Assembly: GCA_025935595.1 (NCBI GenBank)
Contig: JAICUZ010000093.1
Location: 1 to 9,088 of the forward strand
From: Burkholderiales bacterium
Lineage (GTDB): Bacteria > Actinomycetota > Thermoleophilia > Gaiellales > Gaiellaceae
Length of the DNA stretch: 9,088 bases
Reading direction: 5' to 3'
Positions within the stretch are counted from its first letter, which is position 1; each line of letters opens with the position of its first letter. Below the pieces are notes generated by a model. That model worked only from the letters and a program-made list of their open reading frames with translations. It ran no database searches and was not told where the DNA came from. This document shows, one piece after another, positions 1 to 6,839 of this stretch. The position numbers and the translations under genes are program-made.

Positions 1-1161
1 CGGGTCACCGCTGAAGGTGATCTCGGTGCCGTCGATCGCCGTGAACGTGACCGGCCTGCCGTAGCCGAGTCCGAGCAGAGGCTCGTTGCCAAACCCCTGG
101 AGCACCGCGTCGAACTTCCGCTGCCGCTGGATGAGGGACGGGTCGTTACTCACATGATGATTGAGCCGCTGGCCCAACGTCGAACTGAGCGACGGATCGA
201 GCTGCAGGATCAAGGCGATGGCCGCAGCAAGCAGCGCGGCGAGCAACGGCGCATACGCGAGCAGCGTCCGCCGCAGATGACGGAGCCCGAGCAGCAGCAC
301 GGGCACCACGACCGCGACGGCTGCGTACGTCGTCCGCCCGAGCGCGACTACGACGCCGAACAGCGCGAGGGCGGCGACGGTGCCGTGCAGCCACCGGCGG
401 CCGCGCACGTCGATCTCGAGGTTCAGCAAGGCGAGTACGAGCGCAGCCGCGAGGAACATCGCCGTGGTCAGAGCGAGCGCGCGCGAGCCACCGGTCGAAA
501 GCGACGCAGAGCCAGCGCTCGTCTGCGACGTGCCGGTCGCGAGGTGGTAGGCACCGATGAGCGCTTGCGCGACCGTCACTCCGTACATGACCCGCACGAT
601 CTGCCCGAGCGCCTTGGGCATCCGCATGCTCGAGACCGCGACGATGATGGCCGCGTAGACGATCATCCGCGTCGGCTGGCTCAGGTACGACGTGCCGTAG
701 CGCTGGTGACCGCGGAACACGCCGATCATGAGCGTCAGCGCGAAGAAGGCGAGCGGCCAGGTCAGCGTGAACGGGACGCGGTACGCCCGGACCACGCGTT
801 CTCGGCTGGTCAGCCTCTCGATCACGAAGCCTGCGAGCGCCAGTGCGAGGAACACATCGGACGGGTAGATCGCAGTGCTCCCGGTGCCGGGCAGCCGGTC
901 GGTCAAGTTCCCCCCGAGCATCGTCAGGAGAAGAGCAGCGAGGACGATCCAATCGCGATGCGCGACGATCAGATGGGAGACGACGACGAACGCAGGCAGC
1001 ACGACTGCGGCTGCGATGACGAGCGCCGTGTGGCCGGTCCCGAGGCCGACTCCCACGGCGATGTTGAGCGCGAGCGCGCCAAGCGCGACGAGGCCGAGCT
1101 TCAGGTACGGAAGCGAGTGGACGCCGAGCCGCCGCGCCTCCAGCTGGAAGTTCCCGATCAC
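1..1161 (-). CDS. O-antigen ligase/polymerase-like membrane protein (C-terminus cut by window edge)
   Basis: The minus frame is open from a GTG at 1161 to the window edge and gives 387 codons with no stop. The product is strongly hydrophobic, with about nine to ten membrane spans in view. Late features match the Wzy_C/WaaL-like superfamily: a small-residue and Arg stretch ALGRTTYAAVAV near residues 272-284, then a hydrophilic outer loop with QRQRKFDAVLQGFGNEP (345-361) followed by LLGLGYG (362-368). This resembles the conserved 'R...al......P..G.G.G' stretch at the start of the big periplasmic loop. The catalytic His region and the last helices should lie beyond the edge. The expected role is polymerising or transferring lipid-linked glycan on the outer face of the membrane. 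The GTG overlaps the TGA of the gene upstream (GTGA), and a GGAGG lies 4 nt before it, so translation is probably coupled. The superfamily is fairly sure; polymerase versus ligase is not decidable here. Confidence 0.82.
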   Translation of the reverse strand, partial: MIGNFQLEARRLGVHSLPYLKLGLVALGALALNIAVGVGLGTGHTALVIAAAVVLPAFVVVSHLIVAHRDWIVLAALLLTMLGGNLTDRLPGTGSTAIYPSDVFLALALAGFVIERLTSRERVVRAYRVPFTLTWPLAFFALTLMIGVFRGHQRYGTSYLSQPTRMIVYAAIIVAVSSMRMPKALGQIVRVMYGVTVAQALIGAYHLATGTSQTSAGSASLSTGGSRALALTTAMFLAAALVLALLNLEIDVRGRRWLHGTVAALALFGVVVALGRTTYAAVAVVVPVLLLGLRHLRRTLLAYAPLLAALLAAAIALILQLDPSLSSTLGQRLNHHVSNDPSLIQRQRKFDAVLQGFGNEPLLGLGYGRPVTFTAIDGTEITFSGDP

Positions 1162-2564
1162 GGCGCCTCCGCGGGCATGGAAGCGGCAATGGTAGGCGAG
1201 GTCGACGACGGGGCCGCGTCGGGCTCCCCGAGCGCGACCGCGTAGGCGAGCGCCAGGACGACCAGCACCGCCATGGACTGGTTCCAGAACTGGTACTCGA
1301 GGAACCCGTTCACGAAGAAGGCGGCGAGAGCGGCGAACGCGCCGATCCCCTCCGCCCGGATTCCGCCGGAGCCGTCGAGCGCGGCTCGGATCGAACCCCG
1401 AAAAGCGAAGACGAGGACGCCGAGAAAGCCGAGCGCTGCCGGTATCCCGAAGAACACGGCGACGCCGAGCAGCAGGTCGTGCGGATGCGTCGCGAGCGAG
1501 GGCCGTCCCGCATAGGTGCCGATCTCGTGGAACACCCCGGTGCCGGTGAGCGGATGGTGGACGAGCAGATGAACAGCGCGCCCGGCCAGTGTGAGCCGGA
1601 ACCCGTAGAGATCGGAGAAGTGCCGTGACGCCACGGAGGTGATCCGCGAGCCGAACGTGCCCCCGAAGACGATCGCCGCGACCAGGAGTCCCCCGAGGAG
1701 CGCGAGCGTGCCGATCAGGTAGCGCACCCGTCGCTGAACCGCACTGAACGCGATCAACCCGACTGCCAGCGCGATCCAGCCACCGCGCGAGTACGGCAGC
1801 AGCGAGGCGACGCCGACCAAGAAGGCGACGGTGACGACGACAGCGCGACGGCCTCCCGGCTCGGCAAGCGCGCGACCGGCGAGTAGCAGCATGCAGAGCA
1901 CGAGGAACGGTGCTGCCGAGTTCGGGTTCTCGAGCGTTCCCACCGGCTGGGGGTACACGATCGCCCCGCCGAGGCGGGAGAAGCGCTCCGAGGCGCCCTG
2001 CGCGTACTGGACGATCGTGACGATTGCCTCGGCGGACCCCGCGACGGCGACGCCCCCGAGAAAGAGCGCTCGCGAACGTCCGCTGCGCATGGCGCGGCTG
2101 CTCGTGCGAAACGCGATCGCGAGCGCGCCCCAGAACACCACGTCATGGGCCCACGCACCCTTCGGTACCGGACCGATGCCGCTGAGAACGACGCCCGCGA
2201 AGAACAGCGCGAACGCTGCGTCCGCGCCGCCAAGCCGGATCCCTGGCGAGCGAGAGGAGACGATCCGGGTCAGACAGCCGAGAGCGACTCCGGCCGACGC
2301 CGCCTCCAGCGCCGGCGCCTGCGAGCCGATGACTTGGGGATGCCAGTGTCCGAACGGCAGCGCAAGCGCGAGGTACGCCGCGACGAGCCCCGGATGGATC
2401 GTCGCGAGGACGAAGCCCGCTGCGAACAGCGCCGCGATCCCGGCGATCGCCGGGTCGTACACCCCGAGAACGGCCGCGCCGACGACGCAAGCCGCTGCGA
2501 TTCCGAACGTTCGGAGGCCGAACGTCGGGATCACAACACCCGAAAGAGCAGGGCTTCCTGCCAT
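1158..2564 (-). CDS. O-antigen ligase family (Wzy_C-type) membrane protein
   Basis: A 468-aa multi-pass membrane protein with about eleven to twelve predicted helices. Family landmarks run in the expected order: GTLENPNSAAPF at 209-220 (the 'NpN' helix start), PYSRGGWIALAVGL at 257-270 (the 'SRg..la' helix), a loop with GRAVHLLVHHPLTGTG at 328-343, then THPHDLLLGVAVFFGIPAALG at 359-379, where His360/His362 sit at the place of the family's functional 'HN..L...e.G..G' motif. The expected job is polymerising or ligating undecaprenyl-linked glycan outside the membrane. The ATG at 2564 is the first Met of the hydrophobic reading. Its AGGAG is only 1 nt away, too close for normal ribosome binding, and a TACGAT lies exactly where a leaderless transcript would need its -10. 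The open frame continues upstream through the divergent gene, but there it reads as Arg-rich nonsense. The gene is first in a leftward operon with the overlapping membrane protein at 1161. Confidence 0.87.
   Translation of the reverse strand: MAGSPALSGVVIPTFGLRTFGIAAACVVGAAVLGVYDPAIAGIAALFAAGFVLATIHPGLVAAYLALALPFGHWHPQVIGSQAPALEAASAGVALGCLTRIVSSRSPGIRLGGADAAFALFFAGVVLSGIGPVPKGAWAHDVVFWGALAIAFRTSSRAMRSGRSRALFLGGVAVAGSAEAIVTIVQYAQGASERFSRLGGAIVYPQPVGTLENPNSAAPFLVLCMLLLAGRALAEPGGRRAVVVTVAFLVGVASLLPYSRGGWIALAVGLIAFSAVQRRVRYLIGTLALLGGLLVAAIVFGGTFGSRITSVASRHFSDLYGFRLTLAGRAVHLLVHHPLTGTGVFHEIGTYAGRPSLATHPHDLLLGVAVFFGIPAALGFLGVLVFAFRGSIRAALDGSGGIRAEGIGAFAALAAFFVNGFLEYQFWNQSMAVLVVLALAYAVALGEPDAAPSSTSPTIAASMPAEAP
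1166..1170 (-). promoter_or_regulatory. Ribosome binding site GGAGG for the GTG start at 1161
   Basis: On the minus strand GGAGG ends 4 nt before the GTG at 1161. It lies inside the last codons of the upstream membrane-protein gene. Together with the GTGA overlap it decides the choice of GTG over later in-frame starts and supports coupled translation. Confidence 0.6.
2502..2528. repeat. 14-bp perfect palindrome plus a degenerate second copy, near the divergent promoter
   Basis: TCCGAACGTTCGGA at 2502-2515 is a perfect 14-bp palindrome. A near copy, CCGAACGTCGG (one T shorter), follows at 2518-2528, with centres about 15 bp apart. The site is about 50 bp inside the leftward membrane-protein gene and its centre is about 77 bp before the rightward glycosyltransferase start. 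It could be an operator for a dimeric regulator. It also encodes a TFG-LR-TFG amino-acid repeat (residues 14-21), which explains part of the repetition. Confidence 0.35.
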
Positions 2565-2585
2565 TCTCCTATCGTAGGGCCGTAG
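2565..2585. promoter_or_regulatory. Candidate bidirectional promoter with overlapping -10 elements
   Basis: The two divergent start codons (ATG at 2564 leftward, GTG at 2586 rightward) are only 21 bp apart. Inside, TATCGT (2570-2575, plus strand) and TACGAT (2576-2571, minus strand) both fit the actinobacterial -10 pattern TAnnnT and overlap back to back. With normal spacing the leftward transcript would start on the A of its ATG and the rightward one about 4 nt before its GTG. No good -35 is visible on either side, which is common in actinobacteria. Short motifs like these can occur by chance. Confidence 0.5.
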
Positions 2586-3677
2586 GTGCTGCGCGTCGCG
2601 ATCGCTCACGAGTGGCTTGTCGCCTACGCCGGCTCCGAGCGCTGCGTAGAGGAGCTCCGCGCGTTGTATCCGGGCTCCGCGCTGCTCACGACGATCGTGA
2701 ATACGACAGCGATGCCCGTGACCCTGCGGGACGCGCGCCCATCGTTTCTCCAGCATGTGCCCGGCGCGACGGCCCATCACGAATGGCTCCTGCCGCTGAT
2801 GCCTCTCGCGTGGCGCACCCGACCAGCGGTCGCAGACGTCGACGTCGTCGTCTCGAGCAGTCATGCGTGCGCGAAGGCCGTTCGCGTCGCGCCGGGCATT
2901 CCGCACGTCTGCTACTGCCATACACCGATGCGCTATGCGTGGGACTTCTCCGCCGAGCAAGACCGCTTTCCGGCGGCGCTCCGGCCGGTCGCTCGGCTCG
3001 GGATGGCGGGGTTCAGGCGCTGGGATCGGTCGACCGCAAGCGGAGTGACGCAGTTCGTGGCGAATTCGACGGCGGTGGCCGCCAGGATTCGCCACGCCTA
3101 CGGTCGCGACGCGCGCGTCGTTCATCCGCCTGTGCGCACGGAGTTCTTCACGCCGGGAGGCGAGCGGAGCGACGACTTCTTGTTCGTCGGCCGATTGACC
3201 GGCTACAAGGCGCCCGGGGTCCTGCTCGACGCGTTTGCGGGATTGCCGTATCGGCTGCTGGTCGTCGGCGAGGGCGCCGAACGGGCGGCTCTCGAGCGCC
3301 GCGCTCCGGACAATGTCGAGTTCCTGGGACGGGTGGATGACGATCGCCTCCGCGACCTCTACCGCTCGGCGCGGGCGATGGTCTACCCGGTCGACGAGGA
3401 CTTCGGCATCGCGATGGCGGAGGCCCAAGCATGCGGGACGCCGGTGATCGGGCTCGACGCCGGCGGGGCAACGGACATCGTCGAGCACGACGTGACCGGC
3501 TGGCTCGTCGCGGATCGGACCGCCGGCGCATTTCGGCAGGCGGTCGAGACCGCGGCCGGCACCGAGCTCGATCACGACCTGACCGCACAGCGCGCGCAGC
3601 GCTTCTCCGGCGCGCGCTTCCGAGGGGAGATGCGCGAAATCGTCGACGAGACGGTGGAGCACGCGCGGATGAGATGA
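2586..3677 (+). CDS. GT4 glycosyltransferase, WbaZ-like (probable mannosyltransferase type)
   Basis: A 363-aa protein of the usual length for retaining GT-B enzymes of family GT4. The N-terminal half has VAIAHEWL (4-11), AYAGSE (13-18) and CYCHTPMRYAWD (109-120), the last being the hallmark of the WbaZ-like branch. The inter-domain stretch has FVANSTAVAARI (157-168) and VVHPPV (178-183). The C-terminal donor half has VGRLTGYK (201-208) with the expected Arg and Lys, and an EX7E motif (E271, E279) in EDFGIAMAEAQACGTPVI. The protein should act at the inner face of the membrane, adding a sugar from a nucleotide donor to a lipid-linked acceptor. Characterised WbaZ uses GDP-mannose, but the sugar here is not proven. 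The start is GTG at 2586; no ribosome binding site is seen, which fits the near-leaderless promoter before it. The stop overlaps the next gene by 4 nt (ATGA), so the two are coupled. Confidence 0.9.
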   Translation: MLRVAIAHEWLVAYAGSERCVEELRALYPGSALLTTIVNTTAMPVTLRDARPSFLQHVPGATAHHEWLLPLMPLAWRTRPAVADVDVVVSSSHACAKAVRVAPGIPHVCYCHTPMRYAWDFSAEQDRFPAALRPVARLGMAGFRRWDRSTASGVTQFVANSTAVAARIRHAYGRDARVVHPPVRTEFFTPGGERSDDFLFVGRLTGYKAPGVLLDAFAGLPYRLLVVGEGAERAALERRAPDNVEFLGRVDDDRLRDLYRSARAMVYPVDEDFGIAMAEAQACGTPVIGLDAGGATDIVEHDVTGWLVADRTAGAFRQAVETAAGTELDHDLTAQRAQRFSGARFRGEMREIVDETVEHARMR

Positions 3678-5062
3678 GAGACAAGGCCAGGATTTCGCTC
3701 GACCTGCTGTTCTCGCCGATCACGCTGGCGGTCGGTCTCTACGTCCCTCTCTTTCTTCTCTTCCTGATCACCGACCCGGCGGTGTTCGACTCCGAGTTCG
3801 GCGTGACCAAGTCCTCGAGCATCACCGGGCTCGTCTATCTCTCGCTGGCGCTGCTCCTCTTCACCTTCGGCGCGCTGGCAGGCCTTCGGATCGTGGCCCT
3901 GCCGCGCCGGCGGCCGGCCGCATTCGCCGAGGACGTGGACGACTCCTTCTTGGACGCGCTCGCACGTGGCCTGAGAGGCGCGCTGCTGCTGACGGTCACC
4001 GCCTATGTGTTCTGGTTCGGAAGCGGTGTGGTGCGAGCCGGCGGGCTGAGCGCATTCGTGCACCAATGGTCGACCAACCCTGAGATGGTGAAGTCGGACG
4101 TCCTGAGAACGATCCCCGGCGTGACGACGTTGACGCAACTGGCCGTCGCAGCCGTTCCCCTGGCGATCGCGTTCGGGGTACATCGGCGACGCGGGATGAC
4201 GCCGCTGATCGCGACCGTCGTGGCGCTGGCGCTGATCCGGTCGTTCATCTTCAGCGAGCGGCTTGCACTGCTAGAGCTCGTCGTCCCTCTCGTCTACTTC
4301 GGTCTCGGTCGCAGGATCGTACTCGTGCCACGCGCGGTGCTCTTCGCGGGAGCAAGCGTTCTCGCCGTGCTCGTGCTGTTCACGGCAACGGAAGCGCGAC
4401 GGAGCATCGTCTACACGCACAACTTCTCCGTCACGCACATGACGGCGCGGTTCTTCGGCTACTACCTGACGAGCGAGAACAACGCGGTGGTGGTCGCAGA
4501 CCACTACCGCGCGGCGACGCCCTCCATGTTCACCGGCGAGATGTTCTGGAAGTTCCCGCTCGTCGACAAGGTGCACGTCGAGGACGCACCGGTTCTCGGG
4601 ACCGTGTCGCTCCGCTACGAGGACGTGTTCGGAGAGGACCCGGCGACGTTCTGGCCGACTGCGTTCTCGAACAGCGGACTGAGCTACGAGTACAACAGCT
4701 TCACGACGCCGGGCTACCTCGCCGGCGACCTCGGGTGGGCTGGTTTGGCGATCGTGCTGCTGCTCGGCGTCTACTCCGGGATGCTCTACAAACGGGCGCG
4801 CACGGATCCATTTCACCGCGCCTTGTACGCTATGTGGCTGGTCGGGCTCCTCGAGTTCATGCGGATCATCTACTTCTTCAACACGAGGGCGCTGCCGGCC
4901 TACATCGTCTTCGCGCTCGTCTACCTGACATTGGTTCGCCGCGGGAACGTGGTGGCGTGGCGAAGGACTACTGGACTCCTTCGCACGCCCCGTGGTCGAG
5001 CAATCTCTCGAGTGGGTTCAGCGCCCGGGCACGCAAGCACGCAGCCGTCGCCGCAGAAGTGA
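3674..5062 (+). CDS. O-antigen/oligosaccharide repeat-unit polymerase (Wzy-type) membrane protein
   Basis: A 462-aa protein with ten to eleven predicted helices: about 13-32, 50-72, 102-120, 151-169, 175-193, 197-211, 215-238, then a large hydrophilic outer loop (about 240-345) and helices near 347-372, 383-401 and 405-421. SERLALLELVVPL (194-206) and the loop's NSFTTPGYLAGDLGWAG (341-357) resemble the oligosaccharide repeat-unit polymerase family, which differs from the Wzy_C proteins nearby. Its expected reaction is block-wise polymerisation of undecaprenyl-linked repeat units outside the membrane. The start ATG at 3674 overlaps the glycosyltransferase stop (ATGA), so the pair is an operon. 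The last 31 codons encode a basic cytosolic tail after the final helix and overlap the opposite-strand gene by 95 bp. The family assignment is by fold pattern and motif resemblance. Confidence 0.83.
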   Translation: MRDKARISLDLLFSPITLAVGLYVPLFLLFLITDPAVFDSEFGVTKSSSITGLVYLSLALLLFTFGALAGLRIVALPRRRPAAFAEDVDDSFLDALARGLRGALLLTVTAYVFWFGSGVVRAGGLSAFVHQWSTNPEMVKSDVLRTIPGVTTLTQLAVAAVPLAIAFGVHRRRGMTPLIATVVALALIRSFIFSERLALLELVVPLVYFGLGRRIVLVPRAVLFAGASVLAVLVLFTATEARRSIVYTHNFSVTHMTARFFGYYLTSENNAVVVADHYRAATPSMFTGEMFWKFPLVDKVHVEDAPVLGTVSLRYEDVFGEDPATFWPTAFSNSGLSYEYNSFTTPGYLAGDLGWAGLAIVLLLGVYSGMLYKRARTDPFHRALYAMWLVGLLEFMRIIYFFNTRALPAYIVFALVYLTLVRRGNVVAWRRTTGLLRTPRGRAISRVGSAPGHASTQPSPQK

Positions 5063-6647
5063 AGTGACCTTCGCGAAGCGCACGAGCGCGACGATACTCC
5101 TCGACCCAGGACAGGCGCGCAAGCGTGGCTGCATGTGCGTACAGCCGAGCAGCTTCTTGGTACCTCCCTGCGTCCTCGGCGACCTGCCCCTGGTAGTCGA
5201 CGACCTCTGCGCTCCACGGATCGAAGCCGCGCGCCTGTCGCAGTACGTCCCACGCCTTCTGCGACGTGGCAGCTGCTCTCGCGTCGGCGAGGTGACGGTT
5301 CGCGAGGTACGGCGCGGCAAGCAAGGCAAGCGCGATGACTCCGACCGCCGCTCCTCCCAGCACGGCAGGAGTCGCGCGGACGGTCAAGGAACCCGGCCCG
5401 ATCGCGGCGCCGGCCACGAGGAGCACGGCGACGACGAGAGCCGGGAACGAGAACGTCCAGTCGACGGACGCCTGGCCGACCAGAGCAACCACCACGCCGG
5501 CTGCAGCGGCGCGCGCCGCGCGCGGCCCTCGCCCACGCACGAGCCCCACGAAGAGAAGCGCGACGAAGGAGACGAAGGCGACCGCGCCGGGCAGACCGAG
5601 CTCGTCGAGCACCTCGAGCTCGATGCTGTGCGGCTGGAGGACGTAGAGATCCTTGTTCGTGCGCGCGCGCGTGAAGATCGCCGTGAAGCTGCCGCTGCCG
5701 TGACCGAGGACGGGCGCGTCGCGGTAGCTGTCGAGTGCGACGCGCCAGATCTGCGTGCGCCCCGTGAGCGACAGGCTGCTCAGCCGCGTTTGGCCACCCG
5801 GAAGGCGGGTGGGCTCCTCACCGTTCAGCGCCCGGTCGAGTTTCGGCCCGACCTCGCCGAGGTGGGGTAGTGCGAACGCCACAGCGCCGATCACCGCGAG
5901 CGCACTGGCGCCGATAGCGCACCGGCGCATGAGGTTCGTCCGCGGCAGGGCCGACACCGCGGCGAGCACGAAGGCCGCGAGCAGCGACCACTCGGCGAAC
6001 GACCGGAACTGCGTCGCGGCGTGGCCGGAGTCGTTCACGAGTGCCGCGTCGACGTGCCGGAACGGGATCACGAGAGCGGCGCCGAGGAGCACAGCGAGGA
6101 TGGCGTGCGCGACGAGCCGTACGTCTCGCGCGAGCGCCACCTGGATCGTGACCGCGACGAGCGCCGCCAGCAGCGCCCCTCTCGACTGCGTGACGAGCAT
6201 CCCCGCGACGAGCGCGAGGCAGGACAGTCCTCCGGCGGCGCGCACCACCGCTGCGCGACGCGTGGTCGCCCACAGCGCGAGCGGGACGCCGATCGCGAAC
6301 ATCGCGCCCTGGGCATTGTGATAGCTGAGGGGGCCCTCGACCTTTCGCCCGTCGAACCACGCGTCGGGTGCCGTCCCCGCCTGCAGCCGGTAGAGCAGCT
6401 CGACGGACATCGCCACGGTCGCCGCCAGGACGCCTCCGAGCACGAGCCGCGATCCGTTCCGGGCGAAGCCGGAGATGAACGATCCGGCGAGCAGCGCCGC
6501 CGCTCCGATCAGCGATTCGTCGAGCGCCTTCCAGGCGACGTCGGGCAGCCCACCCCAGGCCGTCGATGCGACCGCGACGAGGCCCAGGACGACGAACGCG
6601 GCCGACGAAGCGGCGGCCCACAGCGCCACCGGCGCCTGGAGGAGCAT
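4968..6647 (-). CDS. O-antigen ligase family protein with C-terminal TPR-like domain (start uncertain)
   Basis: From the first ATG the protein has 559 residues. Wzy_C-family landmarks appear in order: GPLSYHNAQGAMFAIGVPL (105-123), TQSRGALLAAL (153-163), GRTQIWRVALDSYRDAPVLG (296-315) with GHGSGSF following, and QPHSIELEVLDELGLPG (338-354) with His340 at the usual catalytic place. After the last helix (about 430-448) comes a soluble stretch (450-559) with helix-turn-helix repeats such as AGRYQEAARLYAHAATLA and RARALNPLERLL, typical of TPR units and expected outside the cell. The role is transfer or polymerisation of a lipid-linked glycan; protein O-oligosaccharyltransferases belong to the same superfamily. 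The ATG has no ribosome binding site and cuts through a membrane helix, and the frame stays coding-like for about 55-64 codons upstream without ATG, GTG or TTG. The true N-terminus is therefore probably earlier. The 3' end overlaps the convergent polymerase gene. Confidence 0.85.
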   Translation of the reverse strand: MLLQAPVALWAAASSAAFVVLGLVAVASTAWGGLPDVAWKALDESLIGAAALLAGSFISGFARNGSRLVLGGVLAATVAMSVELLYRLQAGTAPDAWFDGRKVEGPLSYHNAQGAMFAIGVPLALWATTRRAAVVRAAGGLSCLALVAGMLVTQSRGALLAALVAVTIQVALARDVRLVAHAILAVLLGAALVIPFRHVDAALVNDSGHAATQFRSFAEWSLLAAFVLAAVSALPRTNLMRRCAIGASALAVIGAVAFALPHLGEVGPKLDRALNGEEPTRLPGGQTRLSSLSLTGRTQIWRVALDSYRDAPVLGHGSGSFTAIFTRARTNKDLYVLQPHSIELEVLDELGLPGAVAFVSFVALLFVGLVRGRGPRAARAAAAGVVVALVGQASVDWTFSFPALVVAVLLVAGAAIGPGSLTVRATPAVLGGAAVGVIALALLAAPYLANRHLADARAAATSQKAWDVLRQARGFDPWSAEVVDYQGQVAEDAGRYQEAARLYAHAATLARLSWVEEYRRARALREGHFTSAATAACLRARALNPLERLLDHGACEGVQ

Positions 6648-6839
6648 GAACGCGACTGCCGCGACGACGAGGACCGCGCCGAGCAGGGGCCACGCGCTGG
6701 CGTAGTACGAGCCCTCGGCTCGACCAGAGACGAAGACGAGTGCGGTAATCGCCGCGGCCGCGACAACGGTCGCGGCCGCGCGAACTACAGCCCCCCGTTC
6801 GAGCGCCGGGACTACGAGTCGGAGCGCTTCTGGCCGAGC
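6648..6839 (-). other. Probable N-terminal coding extension of the ligase-like protein, without a normal start codon
   Basis: Upstream of the ATG at 6647 the same minus frame is open for 64 codons to a TAA at 6842-6840. The reading contains one clear membrane helix (VVRAAATVVAAAAITALVF), a polar turn with GRAEGSYYASAW, and most of a second helix (PLLGAVLVVAAVAF) that runs straight into the annotated start. This helix-GxY...W-helix beginning is what I would expect of actinobacterial relatives. Only CTG (6686-6684) and ATT (6749-6747) occur as rare start candidates, and both would cut a helix. The right-hand part overlaps the last nine codons and stop of the LPXTG gene. Explanations are a rare start codon, a sequence error, a point mutation of a GTG, or a shortened but working protein. 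Confidence 0.6.
6753..6780. repeat. Perfect 12-bp GC-only-like inverted repeat (strong hairpin), terminator or attenuator candidate
   Basis: CGCGGCCGCGAC at 6753-6764 and its exact complement GTCGCGGCCGCG at 6769-6780 are separated by the 4-nt loop AACG. On the leftward transcript the hairpin begins 32 nt after the LPXTG stop codon, a typical terminator position. There is no T-tract, so a classical intrinsic terminator is not supported, but U-less hairpins have been proposed as terminators in actinobacteria. It also encodes an Ala/Val-rich helix in the extension frame, so it may partly be a by-product of coding. Confidence 0.5.

Noticed and set aside
146..1245. Long open frames on both strands over the left membrane-protein gene
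   Set aside because: Their translations are Arg/Asp/Glu-rich without any fold pattern, typical of shadow frames in GC-rich DNA, while the third minus frame gives a coherent multi-pass membrane protein that runs off the window edge.
2565..3662. N-terminal extension of the leftward membrane protein across the rightward glycosyltransferase gene
   Set aside because: The extension reads as Arg/Asp/Glu-rich nonsense opposite a well-conserved GT4 coding sequence, and the hydrophobic protein starts at the ATG at 2564.
5507..5518. CGGCGCGCGCCG palindrome as a regulatory site or hairpin
   Set aside because: It lies in the middle of an Ala/Arg-rich coding stretch of the ligase-like gene, and such GC runs are expected there.
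5600..5626. Inverted repeat of CGAGCTCG/CTCGAG type
   Set aside because: It is explained by Glu/Leu codons of the SIELEVLDEL motif in the ligase-like protein.
6812..6839. A -1 frameshift fusing the LPXTG protein to the ligase-like protein
   Set aside because: The frames would allow it, but there is no slippery heptamer before the TAG, and a fusion after a sortase signal makes little biological sense.
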